Positions 42,367 to 54,256 of a stretch of 64,000 nucleotides of DNA are shown piece after piece. The notes under the pieces were generated by a model. That model was not told the DNA's origin and did not search any database. It saw only the letters and a program-made list of their open reading frames with translations. The DNA lies in assembly GCA_904063045.1 (NCBI GenBank), contig CAJFCJ010000004.1, positions 675,713 through 739,712 of the forward strand, given 5' to 3'. The number at the start of each line of letters is the position of its first letter. The first letter of the stretch is position 1. A program made the translations under genes and the position numbers. The stretch comes from Dimorphilus gyrociliatus. Taxonomy: Eukaryota; Annelida; Polychaeta; Dinophilidae.

Positions 42367-44050
42367 ATAAATCGAATCTTGTCGCTAATATTACCCTCCT
42401 TCTAAATCTAACACTAGACAGATAAAAGTAGAAACACAATTTTTATTCTCGGATTCATAAATCCTATTGCTGCCAGCGAATATCATTCAAAATGAAGAAG
42501 GCAAAAAAGAAATTTTATCACTTTTGAAATCATCTAGAGAATCTTCTGAATATTTCACTAGACAAGCAAATCCCCTCTCCCTCCTCTCTTACTAAAATTC
42601 GTGCATTATTTGTTTCTTTTTTGTAGCTAGGTACAAGAATGATTAAGGAGGGGTTTAAAAAAGTGGGTCGGGAGTCGACAGGGTAGGATATTTATTAAAG
42701 AGAATATGTGAGTTATTTACATATTTTTTCCATGGATAATCCAAAGAGTACCATTTGTGATAAATCATTGAAGATAGAAGAAATGATTTTTTCATCAGAT
42801 ATCTTCATATATATATTTTATTTAAACTTAAACAAAATTCATATATATTGAACATTGAACATTTAAAAAGGAAACACTGGAATCGTTAATTGTATTTCAA
42901 AGCAAAATTATATCTATTAATGAGACGTAGTTTAGAAACAAATAATATAAACTGTAACGCTTTCAATAGATTTATTAAAGAAATTCAAAGAATAAATGAC
43001 CATGACGGTGATTAAATGACAACGACATTAACGATAGCTATGATAGTGATCAAGATAATGTAATAAAAAGAAATATAAGAAATATTAGGCCAATTAAAAA
43101 AAATTGTAAACTGTCCTGGTCTTTATTTTTAGAACAGCTATATCCTTTCTAAGAGAATATATTGAAAGAAAGAAGCTGTCTAATATGTCATTATCTATTA
43201 CTAATATATATATACATATATGTACTATATACTGTCAATTAATGCAGTATATTTAAACTTAATACAAATATTTTTACTTTGTTTATTTATAATATTGATA
43301 ATAATTGTCTAATAACTGCTGTCTATAGCACATCGTATGTATATAATGCCTCTGTATATATTTATTTATATTTTTATTTGTTCTTGTTGTTTATTCTATT
43401 AATGTTTTCTTTCTATTAAGTCCTAATGAGAGCAAAATTAGGGAGAGAATAAAACGAGTCAGAGTGAGAGAGAAAAGGGGGGAAGGGGAATAGGGGAATA
43501 GGGGAAGAGTGAGAGAGTGAGAGAGTGAGAAAGAAAGGCAGACAAAGAGAGGGAGGGAAGAATATCAAGAGAAATAGTAGGTCTATAGAAACAAAAAAAT
43601 AACAAATAATACTCTGCATCGACTTAATAACTGTGATCAGTTTAGGAATAATAACTCTTTATATATACATTATTATATATATATATATAAATTTATATAT
43701 TATTATCATTATTATTGATTTTATCAAACTTTAAATAAACTATTTGATTAATAGAGTCTAATTTTATATCATACAGTATATTAAAATTTATTACTTAAAA
43801 GTAAAAAGATGTACTGATACAATAGCAGTAAAATTGATCACGTATCTTCTTAGGCATTAGATTTTTTTTTCTTTTTTTAAGTACAGAGAGTAAGAAAAGA
43901 TGAGTTAGAAAGATGTCTTTTTTTGGAATGGAAAAAAATAAGACAATATGATAAATAGCGATTGCAGGACTAGTTATGAAATATATATTCGCATATTATC
44001 ATTATGTGAATTTTGTACATCAGTATTTACTTTAGATGTTTTATAAGCAA
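42367..44050. other. Intergenic region with purine-rich tract
   Basis: Convergent spacer between the GOST and PH/PDZ genes. It contains a GA-rich stretch (about 43430-43565, many GAGAG and GGGGAA units) and short TA runs near 43200 and 43670-43690. No gene is supported. Confidence 0.6.
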
Positions 44051-44056
44051 TTTATT
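44051..44056 (-). terminator. PH/PDZ gene poly(A) signal
   Basis: AATAAA on the minus strand, about 50 nt past the stop codon. Confidence 0.55.
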
Positions 44057-44105
44057 ATATCGCCGCGAGAAATATAAGAGGCAGGATGGGATTTTGAATA
44101 ACTAA

Positions 44106-46844
44106 TTAATGCATTATAAAGGACGCATGACGTTTTAACATTTTCAATTGCCCTTTCAGCAGCTCAATAAACGTAATTGGTTGAACAACAATAGATATAT
44201 CTTGACCAACAGCTTGTAGCCTATGTTCAATCTGAAAAATTATTAATGAATACAATGAGCTATAACTGGGTACAATTATTCTATAGGCTGTTACTTCCTT
44301 CATTAATAAAGAAATTACAAAACTATGTAATTTGACTATATATAATTATCTCAATGTTATACGAACCTCATCTCTCTTGAAGAATAAATTAAGTGGCCGG
44401 TCATTAATTTCCGTGAGAAACCAATTACATTCCTGCCCTCCGAAATGAGCTGACACGGATAACCCATAGCGATTAGCAAGACTGTCCTGTACTACTGAAA
44501 TTATTTCTGCTGTTCCACCTTTTCGAACTATGCCCAAGTCTTGCGATTCTTCTCGGTTTGAAATTACAAAGACTGTAGCGTACGGAATACGCCTTATAAG
44601 AAAAGTGACATTAGCGTCATCTTTAGTTCTTTTTATTAACTGGTAGGCAATTTTCGAATTTTCAACTTTTTGGCCATTTACAAATAAAACTTGATCTCCT
44701 ATGTGAAATACTTGTTTAAGATATGGTCGTATTGTCGTATGCCACCCGGATATCCTATGGATTTGCATTGAAATTAATTAATATGCGTTTAACAAATATA
44801 ACTATATTTTACCAGACAGAGTCAAGAGCGTCGACCAAAGCAAGACAATGATAGCAAATGGCTTTTTTGAGGATAACCTGAAGTTGTAGTATTTCAGAAT
44901 TTTATATTAAGTTTATGTTATATATATATATACAAGAATCTAGTACAGATAGTAATTTTCAAGTTCAAAACACGGGAAGTATATCCTGATGTGTTATTTT
45001 AAACTAAGCAGATAGTACTATAGTATCATCTCAAAAACAGCTACTTTTCATGAAACAGTTATTTTGCTAGTTACCTTAACTCCACCTGTACAATTTATCT
45101 CGTCTTTTAATTTTTCTACTTGAAGTTGTTTTAAAGATCCTACACCTTTAGGTGCAATTGGTCCCATTGCTCCTCTTTCATCATATTCAGGTGGTGTATC
45201 ATAATCCGACGGTGCAGCTTCCCATCCAAAAACAGCATCCTCTCCATCATATTTAATAGGAAGTTCATTGTCGCAAACAACTTCTGAGTTTCGGTAATCA
45301 GAAGATGTTGACTGCCTAAATGTTGGGACATTTAGAAGCTTATAGATAGGTAATTAAGTGAAAAATGAATAACAAAACTCTCCGCAAATGTCATATATTT
45401 ACATTATTAATATATAATTAATGACTGATATTTACAGTATATAAATCCTAATTTTTGTCTATCATTTATCTCAACAACAATTATTATTTATTTAAAGAAA
45501 ATAAGTACAATAATGCCATTTACCAACCTAGAGTGGATACTGGTAGGTGTATCAGGGGCAGGAATGACATCTTCACTGTCTGGTAACATTGGGCTTGTAA
45601 CTATTGCTTCTCCGACTAAAGACTGCCGATGAATAAATGAACTAGTGGTCCCAGGGACAAATTCCAATGATCTCGATGCAGATTCTGTAGAGGACTGCCT
45701 TGTTATTGGCGACGTAGCCTCTACTAATTCACCAGACCATAAAGCTTCGACAACTTCCGGAGCATTCATATTATTTTCTTGTTCATCTTCCGAACTGTCT
45801 TCTAAATCAGATATCCTAATATTTATTGGTCTTTCTAGTCTTCTAGGTACGAAATCTACATAATCGTTAGATTCTTTTTTCTGTGTGAGATTTTTCACAA
45901 TTTAGGCCGAATATTATTACTGAACACCATATTGAGATAGTAAAGCCTACGTATAATATGAATATGAATAAAGATACGTAAATTTAAAAAGTAAAGTATT
46001 ATTTAGAATAAAGAAAACTGTCTATATCATTATAAAAGTTTCTCCTTTACAATACTAATTTCTATATTTCTACATGAATAAATTGATTAATAACATAAAA
46101 ATTATATATAATTACCTCGGTAATTCTCAATTGTTGTAAACAAACATTTATTGTCTGATACCAATTCTCACTTTCCTCACTATAATAAAAAGTAAAAAAT
46201 TATTGCTTTACTATCTTTTCTGAATGTTTAAATATATTAATTAATTAATTTAATGTTCAATAAGTTTGAATTAAAGTAAGAGAACAACTCTATAGTCTAT
46301 CCTGTTCATTAGTCATAATTCGTTCTATATAATATCATTGCTAACTGAGCTGTTAACTTACATGTTAGCAGTTTTAAATGAAAAGATATCATCTTGAACA
46401 TGAATTCGTACAATTCCATCAATGTCGTTGAAATAAACGTAATTTGATAAAGATAAATCAAATTCTTCATAGTTCTTTCTTAATGACGCATCTTGAACTT
46501 TACGGAAGCATTCGAGAACAGGTTTACTTTCACCTTTAATGCAAAAAACCAGAAAGATGTTTTTGCCTGTTTTAAATCTTTTCTTTTTGAATAAATCCAT
46601 AAATCGTCTCTGTTTAAGTCATGTTTAAAATTGTATTATTAATATAAATATCCTCTTTCGTTTAACGATAAATTTGAGAAATATTTTATTATCTAACCCA
46701 GCATCTCTCACTACTTCGGTGGGCTTTTACCAGGGATACTATCCCTTGCTTCTTGATTATCACTGACATTGATAATCTACGGTTTTCTACATCTGAAGTT
46801 TCAATATCACTTTCCGGTTGTACACTGTGTGTCGCTTCAGACAT
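44106..46844 (-). CDS. Unnamed PH-like / tandem PDZ-like scaffold protein
   Basis: I cannot name this gene. Eight exons (46844-46731, 46609-46362, 46179-46116, 45880-45528, 45315-45075, 44877-44813, 44754-44367, 44231-44106) give 532 residues in one frame. Residues about 25-145 look like a PH domain, with alternating strands and a C-terminal helix SEENWYQT-type (IEESENWYQTINVCLQQL). Residues about 150-340 are acidic and Ser/Thr-rich, probably disordered (SDLEDSSEDEQENN; YDTPPEYDE). The C-terminal part resembles two PDZ folds: the first has QVFHIGDQVLFVNGQKVEN, the second GLSVSAHFGGQECNWFLTEIN. It ends with a basic segment (LLKGQLKMLKRH). A cytosolic membrane-associated scaffold or adaptor is likely. 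Its start faces OAT. Confidence 0.7.
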
Positions 46845-47384
46845 GACTGATTTATGAATACGCAGAGTTCAATCACGTGAATGACCTATACATTTTAAAC
46901 TTCCCGCTCTTGGCTTATATTTGCATTTGTTAATCACCGCTCCAAGTAACCGTTCACTGAACGTTTTGTCACGTTTGTATTTTATGTTTATACGTTTATT
47001 CACAGACAAGGATAAGGTAGACCTCTCATATCTTTTGCAATTTAATTACTAGTAGTAGATCACAAATTCAAATTCAATATTGAGTTGCTTTCAATTAAAT
47101 TAGAATGATCTTTCTATCATCTTTCTACCACGTGTAGAACACGACCATTTTCTAACTAATCTTTAATTTCGCAACTTATCTGCGTAAAATAGATTAGATT
47201 TCGCAACATCATGTGAAAAACACCATATTTTAAAATGTATTAAATACAATGGAAAGATCTACGTTACTAATTTGTCATATGACTATTGTTTCGCTATCAA
47301 ACCAGAAAATAGGCCTTATGAACTGGCCTGTATCTTTGGTATAAAATGAGAATAAACTGATGCAATAACTTACTTTCAGCCATA
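46845..47384. promoter_or_regulatory. Divergent PH-PDZ/OAT upstream region
   Basis: The 540 bp separate two divergent starts. A palindromic TCACGTGA E-box lies at about 46873-46880, close to the PH/PDZ gene start. No TATA box is evident. Confidence 0.45.
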
Positions 47385-49156
47385 ATGTTGACTCGCTTGA
47401 CGATCCAAAGCTTGCGCTTAAAAAGCACTGCAGCTAGCACAGCAGCATTAAGAAAGGTAAAAGTTAATTGCTATAATAATTTAATACAAAATTAATTACG
47501 TGGTATTTCATATTTTAGTTCTTTCTCCCCCCTCCCCTCTCCCCATCCCCATAGTTTTTGTTAGATAAAATAAATTAGTTGAACTTCTTAAAAGACAAAG
47601 TATTATTCATAAGTTATTCAAAAATTATAATTCCAAAATTCTAAAGTTACTTTTACGTTTCATTCGCAGCTGTTTCATGATGCTTTTCAAAAGTATAATT
47701 AACATTGTGACGTATATCTCAAACTCTCTTTTTCTCATTTCACAAATTTGATTTGAAATCACCTCTCTGTAATTTTGTTGTAAATCTTTAAATAATCTTA
47801 TCATAATTGGTAATGTTTTTATATCTACTATTTTCGATTAACTTAAACAATTCTATATCTCTTCAATTTAACAGGCTTTAACAGTACTTAATGGAAGATA
47901 TTTTATCTCATTGCCTTGAAATGTTTTTTTTGTCAATTTAGATTGGTTCAAGATCTGAAGAAATATTTCATCGTGAAGACAAGTATGGCGCCCATAATTA
48001 TAAACCCCTTCCTGTTGCGATTGCTAAGGGTGAAGGTGTATTCCTTTGGGATGTGGAAGGAAACCGTTATTACGACTTTCTTTCGGCCTATAGCGCTGTA
48101 AATCAAGGCCATTGCCATCCTAAAATAGTTGAAACTCTAAAGAAGCAGGCCACTACGTTAACCTTGACATCTCGAGCCTACTATAACAATATTTTAGGGG
48201 AATTTGAGGAATATATCACAGGATTGTTTGGCTATGATAAGGTTTTGCCAATGAACACTGGCGTTGAAGGGGGTGAAACAGCTATAAAGTTAGCCAGACG
48301 ATGGGGTTATCAAGTAAAGAAAATTCCCGAAAACATGGCAAAAACTCTTTTCGCAACTGGAAATTTTTGGGGCCGTACTATGGCTGCCGTTTCCTCCAGT
48401 GACGATTCTGATAGTTATGGCGGATATGGCCCCTTCATGCCCCGCATGGAATTGGTACCCTATAACAACTTACCAGAGTTAGACAAAGCTCTTAGCGATC
48501 CAACAGTGTGCGCATTTATGGTTGAACCAATTCAAGGAGAAGCCGGTGTTGTTGTTCCAGATGAAGGTTACTTGGCAGGTGTTAGAAAGCTATGTACTAA
48601 GCATAACGTACTATTTATTGCTGATGAAGTACAAACTGGTTTGGCCAGAACTGGAAAGAGGCTTTGTGTTGATCATGACAATGTGAGACCTGATATTGTC
48701 ATTCTAGGTAAGGCCTTGAGTGGAGGTGTTTATCCGGTGTCAGCAGTATTAGCTGACGATGACATTATGTTACAAATTCAACCTGGTCAACATGGATCTA
48801 CTTATGGTGGAAATCCCTTGGGTACCAAGGTTGCTATTACTGCGTTAGAGGTTCTTGAAGACGAAAAATTGGCCGAAAATGCTGACAAAATGGGAGCTTT
48901 ACTGAGGAAGGAATTATCTGAGCTACCGAAAGACGTTGTATCTGTTGTAAGAGGAAAAGGTCTGCTCAATGCTATTGTTGTGAACTCGAAAATTGACGCA
49001 TGGCAATTATGTCTGAAATTGAGAGATAATGGTGTACTTGCGAAACCAACTCACGTTGATAAGATTAGATTCGCGCCACCTTTGGTTATCAGCGAAGAAC
49101 AGCTTCAAGAAGCAGCAAACATCATCAAGGAAACCATAATGGAATACATCAATTAA
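47385..49156 (+). CDS. OAT: Ornithine aminotransferase, mitochondrial
   Basis: This PLP-dependent class III transaminase converts ornithine and 2-oxoglutarate to glutamate semialdehyde and glutamate in the mitochondrial matrix. Exon 1 (47385-47456) encodes a 24-residue Arg/Ser/Thr-rich N-terminus typical of a mitochondrial targeting peptide. Exon 2 (47942-49156) encodes the rest, for 428 residues in all (human 439). Motifs: [84 protein letters not shown], and the PLP Schiff-base lysine in [14 protein letters not shown] (K281). The enzyme looks complete. DDX31 begins about 260 bp downstream on the same strand. Confidence 0.97.
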
Positions 49157-49417
49157 CTTTATTGAAAAGTACAATGATGTGATTTTACTTGAAAATTCGT
49201 TCAATTAAATATATTCTCTTGAGCAGTTTGTAATTTGCAAATGAATTAAAAACTATATAAAATCAGAAAAAACTCTATGTCATTTATATTTTGCGCTCAC
49301 TCTCTATACCAGTTATCACAGTTTCTTGAATGTATGTTTCAAAAAACTGCTAAACGCACATGTACGCTTCCAATTATACATTATTTTAATATCTATTAAG
49401 CGATCTTATTTGTTAAA

Positions 49418-52400
49418 ATGTTTAACGATGGTGATTTAATGATAAATTTTGTTACAAGTGGACCCAAAAAAAAAAATGTTGAGAAAAAACCTACTAAGAA
49501 ACCCAACATTGAAAAGGTTAGCCATTTTTCGAGCAAGTCTTTCAATTCGATTTAATTTAATTACTCTTTAAAACTTTTCACTAAATATATTTCTTTTTTT
49601 AACCTCAAGAAAACTGAACTAAATATAATCAGCAAGGCAAAGCCTCGGCCTGTCAAAACTAATTTGAAAAGGAAATTAGTCGATAATAAAAGCTCAAAAA
49701 ATAATTCGATTTCCAATAAAAAGCAAAAACCAAATAAGGGAGGACAGTTTATTTCATCTCTTTTTACAAAGAATCCTGAAATTCCCAAGATCGAAATGTA
49801 AGTTAGATGATTAAACGCAATGAAATTATTAAAATAATTTTGTCAACAGCACAAAAACAACTGTCGAACCTGAAAAAGTTTTTGCACCAAATTCATTCAA
49901 TAGTTTGAAAGTTCACAAATTTATTATAGACTATGTTCAAAGTAAAATGGGATTTACAGAAATGACAAAAATTCAAGAGGTGGCTATACCAAAACTGTTA
50001 GAGGGTAGTGATATATTAGTCAAGAGTCAGACAGGATCTGGTAAGTTTTTATGCAACAAATATTGAATTTTGCTATAATTTGAGTTTTATTTTCTTATAA
50101 AACAATGTTAGGCAAAACTTTGACTTATGCTATTCCTATTCTCCACAAATTGCAAAGTATAACACCCGAAATAAATAGAAGTAATGGAGTTTTCGCCATC
50201 ATAATGCTGCCCACAAGAGAGGTAATTATCAAAGTTGTTTTTACGTTTAAACAATGCGATATTAAAACTTGAAGTTTAATTATTTCAGCTTGCTTTGCAA
50301 ACTTTTCAAACATTTCAAAAGCTTGTTCAGGTAACTATATAAAAAAAGGGGGACTGATAAATCTATATAAATGACTTGAATTATTTTCCAGCCTTTTATT
50401 CGCATTGTTCCCGGTTTGATTATTGGTGGTGAAAAGAGAAAAACAGAAAAAGCAAAGTAATTATTTGGAATTTATTCTTGTGTAAAATAAGTAATAGCTG
50501 TATAATTATACATCTTTTAATAGCATTCGTAAAGGAGTGAATATCCTAGTAACAACGCCTAAAAGACTAATAGACCATATAACGAGCACAAAGTCATTAA
50601 ACCTGCAAAATGTCCAATATTTCGTGATTGATGAAGCTGACAGGTTTTTTTCCCCTTTTGTATAATAGTAATTATATCCAAAGTGATCTTTTCCTTTTCT
50701 TAGATTGCTAGAGTTAGGTTTTGAAGCAGACATAAAAACTATAATAGAAGCTCTTGATAAAAGATCTAATCCTTCTCTAAGGCAAAATATCCTTCTTTCC
50801 GCAACACTAACGAATAAAGTGGAGAGTATGGTGAGCATTGCTTTAAAAAAGCCTTTGAAAATAGACGCTGAAGAATCGAATATGGAGAAATTCTCCACTC
50901 CTATATCTTTGAAGAATTTTTGCGTTATTGTACCATATAAGTTAAGATTGGTAACTCTAACAGCCTTTTTATTGGATAAATGCAAGGTATATAACTTTTT
51001 GTCTCTTGATGTTACATAAGATTTTTAGTGAATGAACTATTAATAGATTTCCAAGAAGAAAAATAAGGCTATCGTATTTTCTTCTACTCAAGATACTGTT
51101 GAGTTCTTGTACAGATTGTTGGAGTATACGCTGAATAAAAATGTTGAAGATGTTGACAAATTACAAACCGAATGCGATCTTTACAAACTCTATGGCAATA
51201 TGGAACAAAAGGTGCGTCTAGTAGCGGTATTTTTTATTATTATTCTTTAAAAGAGCAATATTAATTGAACTTTGAGTATAAAGTTCATACTTCTGTTTAT
51301 TCACATGTATAATATCATTCAGTGAACATTACCATACGAAAGTAAGACCGCTAAACTTTCGTTAAACGTTTATCTTTTATGTAGTCATTAAATATTGATA
51401 TTTCCCATAATTTTGCTTAGGGACTAGGTATAAATGTAAACATATATACTGTATATGTACTCAAAAGAGATTAAAATCAATTACTTTCTGATTTTACTAA
51501 ATATATGTACACTTGTTATATAGTTTGCTATTTGAAAGTCAATTATAAATTAATTAATCATTGAGAATTATCTATTTAAAGACTGGATTTAATATTGATT
51601 CGAAAAGAAAGAGAAAAAAATACAATAAATCGTTTTTGAGGTGAAAACATATAAAACGGTTCGATATAGCGAATATTTCATTAACCTTTTTTCTAATCTA
51701 TTCAACTTCTTTCGAATTTTAAAACTAAGAACGTCAATATAGGTCTTTTTTTTAACTCTACTATATTCTATTCTACAGGAACGAAGTCAAGTTTATGAGA
51801 AATTTAGCAAATCAACTTGCGGAATTTTATTATCTACCGTTAGTAATTAGCTTAATTACACTTGTCTGCTATAATATTTATAATATTATGTATTAATAGG
51901 ATGTTGGGTCAAGGGGACTTAATCTTCAGGGGGTCGATTGGATAATTCAATATAATCCAGCCACTTCAATTGAGGACTATGTTCATCGAGTTGGAAGAAC
52001 AGCTAGAGCAGGTGCTAAAGGAAACGCATTAATATTTCTAGCTCCATCCGAAGTTGGCTACTTAGATATGTTGAAAGAAAACGATATAGGGTTAGCCTAA
52101 TTATTTAAAACAAAAAATTTTTCTAGTATAATTATAAGATAAGTAAATCATACTTATATCTTTATCTATATGTTAAAAAAATCCATTAATCTCTATGCCT
52201 ATCTGCTTGGTCTATTATACAATCTTATTTAATTGATAATATTCAAATGAATTTATTTTGAAATGTTAATGAAAGTTTATGGCTATAAGTTGTTGTTTTA
52301 GATATAATTTTTGCTATTTTTTTGCAGAATTGAATCATTAGAAGTGAATGATATTCTGAAATGCTTATTAATCTACTTCGCTAACGATATCAGTAAGAAA

Positions 52401-53010
52401 CTTAAAGGAGAAAAGGTTGATTATATATTCTATTGAAGAATGTTTCTTAGTTGTATTCTTGTAAAATATATAGGCTGTAGAGGTTGCGGCAATAGAATTG
52501 CAGAAGGTGTTTGAAACGGCATTAGAGGATGAAGACTTGAAAGAAGCTGCAAAGAAAGGTATATTGTATTGAAGATGTAGATATTAGCTTTATTAGGTTA
52601 ACTATTTCATATTTTTTCCTTAAAGGCTTTCGAAGTTTTCTGAGAGCCTACGCAGCTTATCCCGGAAAATTAAGAAAATTCTTTTTTATTAAGAATATAC
52701 ATATTGGCCATGTTGCCAAGAGTTTTTGTTTAAACGAAGCACCCAGTGACATTAAGTTTGATAGACAAACAGCTGCTAAAGGTTCCTTTAATCCAATGAA
52801 AGTTTATGGATATAAATTTGGTTTGAAGGCATCAATTAAAAAGTATGTGTACAAAATTTCATAAAACAGCCTTAATATTATTTGATATTTTCTCTGAATA
52901 GAGTGAACGCGTTAGATGAATTTGATAGTGGACTTGGCAAAAACATGGTTTCAAAGACTAAGCCAAACGCTAATAAAAAAGGAAAAAAACTAAAGAGATT
53001 ACGAAAGTGA
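49418..53010 (+). CDS. DDX31: DEAD-box RNA helicase DDX31 (Dbp7)
   Basis: This is a nucleolar ATP-dependent helicase for 60S ribosome assembly. Fifteen exons sum to about 670 residues; the ninth exon has two in-frame acceptor choices (51047 or 51056). The Lys-rich N-terminus (1-95) suits nucleolar targeting. Helicase motifs: SQTGSGKT (motif I, K161), PTRELALQ (Ia), [10 protein letters not shown] (characteristic of DDX31), VIDEADR (II, 268-271), LLSATLT (III, 304-306), [13 protein letters not shown] (V) and [10 protein letters not shown] (VI, 470-479). The Dbp7-type C-terminal block FLRAYAAYP ... [11 protein letters not shown] is followed by a basic tail ending at TGA 53008-53010. One intron (51212-51778) is 567 nt; most of the rest are 50-70 nt. 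Motif V reads GSRGLN where the human protein has AARGLD. Confidence 0.95.
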
Positions 53011-54184
53011 AATGTTATGGGCTAAAAGTATTTTCTTGTCTAAAAAAATCTAATTAGTACGAAATCTATAAATATACAACCAAAGGAACCATATTCCTTG
53101 CTTATGTGATGCATGTCTATACATTTTATGTTCAGATACTATATTTATATATACAGTATACGTGTAGTGTATTGTATATAGTGTATTTAAATGTATAATA
53201 TACAGTATATTGATTTCTCTCAATTCTTAAGTTTTTCGTCTACCGAGGATAATGCTGAAAAAACTCATTGAAATTGAAAATGCAAAAAAACAACCTCAGC
53301 AATTAATGGTCAATTTTTAGGCCTGTAATTAATTATTGACATTATTAAGTGGGTGAAAGTTGATTTCTCTTATTCTTTTCATCTAATTTAGAAACCTTAT
53401 GCCTTCTATTCTTGTGTTTTATGTTTTTTTTTTGAAGTAAGCAACAAAATCGGGGTTTAAAAGCTTTTTCAATCAGTTTATTTATCGTTCAAATAAGCTA
53501 TTAGCAGTGTTTCTATATCGATTTTCTTCATAAATTGAAAATTTTTTTTTACGATACTTTATTCTAACATTTCTTTTCAAGAAATGGGGAAAAAAAGAGG
53601 GGGAGTAAGATCCTATCTTGGATAAAAATCTTTTTTTAGAAAATATCATAAGTAGGGAGAGAATTAACAAGTAGATAGTCACTTTTTATTATATATATGG
53701 TTTCATGAGAATATTAGAAATGGGGACTAACCGGCTTCTCAGAACACTTTTATATTTTTCTCTGATAAGTGAGGGACTTCATATAAATTCGTTGGTGGTA
53801 TAATTATTTAACTAACAGAGTACTCTACTAAAGTTTGAATAATCCGTTTAGTCCGATTAGGATACAATTTAGGAAAAGATAATGGAAGTTTCTCGTCGAC
53901 TTAATCGTTTAATTTGCAAATTTCATAAATATAAAAGCTCTCACGGAATTCTTCTTCTACTCCTTGGAATCATAACCAAAACTATACGACCTATCAAAAT
54001 AATTAGATACAAACCCTTACATTGTGTACTATGGCCTTTTCTCAGATTATTTTCCAGGATTTTATTTCTTATTCACTCAATTTAAATAGATTATTAAGGT
54101 TTTGCTAGAGGCACTACTGCATAATTAGATGAAATTCATTGCTGAGATTTTATATTACATAATTCTGACACCACTAGGCGTGAA
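53011..54184. other. Intergenic spacer DDX31-tRNA
   Basis: AT-rich DNA without a supported gene. Two TATACAGTATA palindromes lie at 53150-53160 and 53199-53209. Short open frames near 53882-54085 show no family features. Confidence 0.6.
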
Positions 54185-54256
54185 GACTCCGTGGCGCAAC
54201 GGTAGCGCGTCTGACTCCAGATCAGAAGGTTGCGTGTTCAAATCACGTCGGGGTCA
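54185..54256 (+). tRNA. trnW-CCA: tRNA-Trp (anticodon CCA)
   Basis: A 72-nt cloverleaf can be drawn. The acceptor stem GACTCCG/CGGGGTC has one T-G pair and discriminator A. The D-arm is GGCGCAACGGTAGCGC. The anticodon loop CTCCAGA gives CCA. The T-arm contains TTCAAATC, an intact B box; the A box is TGGCGCAACGG. No intron and no encoded 3' CCA. It closely matches eukaryotic cytosolic tRNA-Trp. A T-run lies about 10-25 nt downstream as a Pol III terminator. Confidence 0.97.

Noticed and set aside
43416-43619. Pro/Ser/Phe-rich minus-strand frame
   Set aside because: It is a translation of the GA-rich low-complexity tract, not a protein gene.
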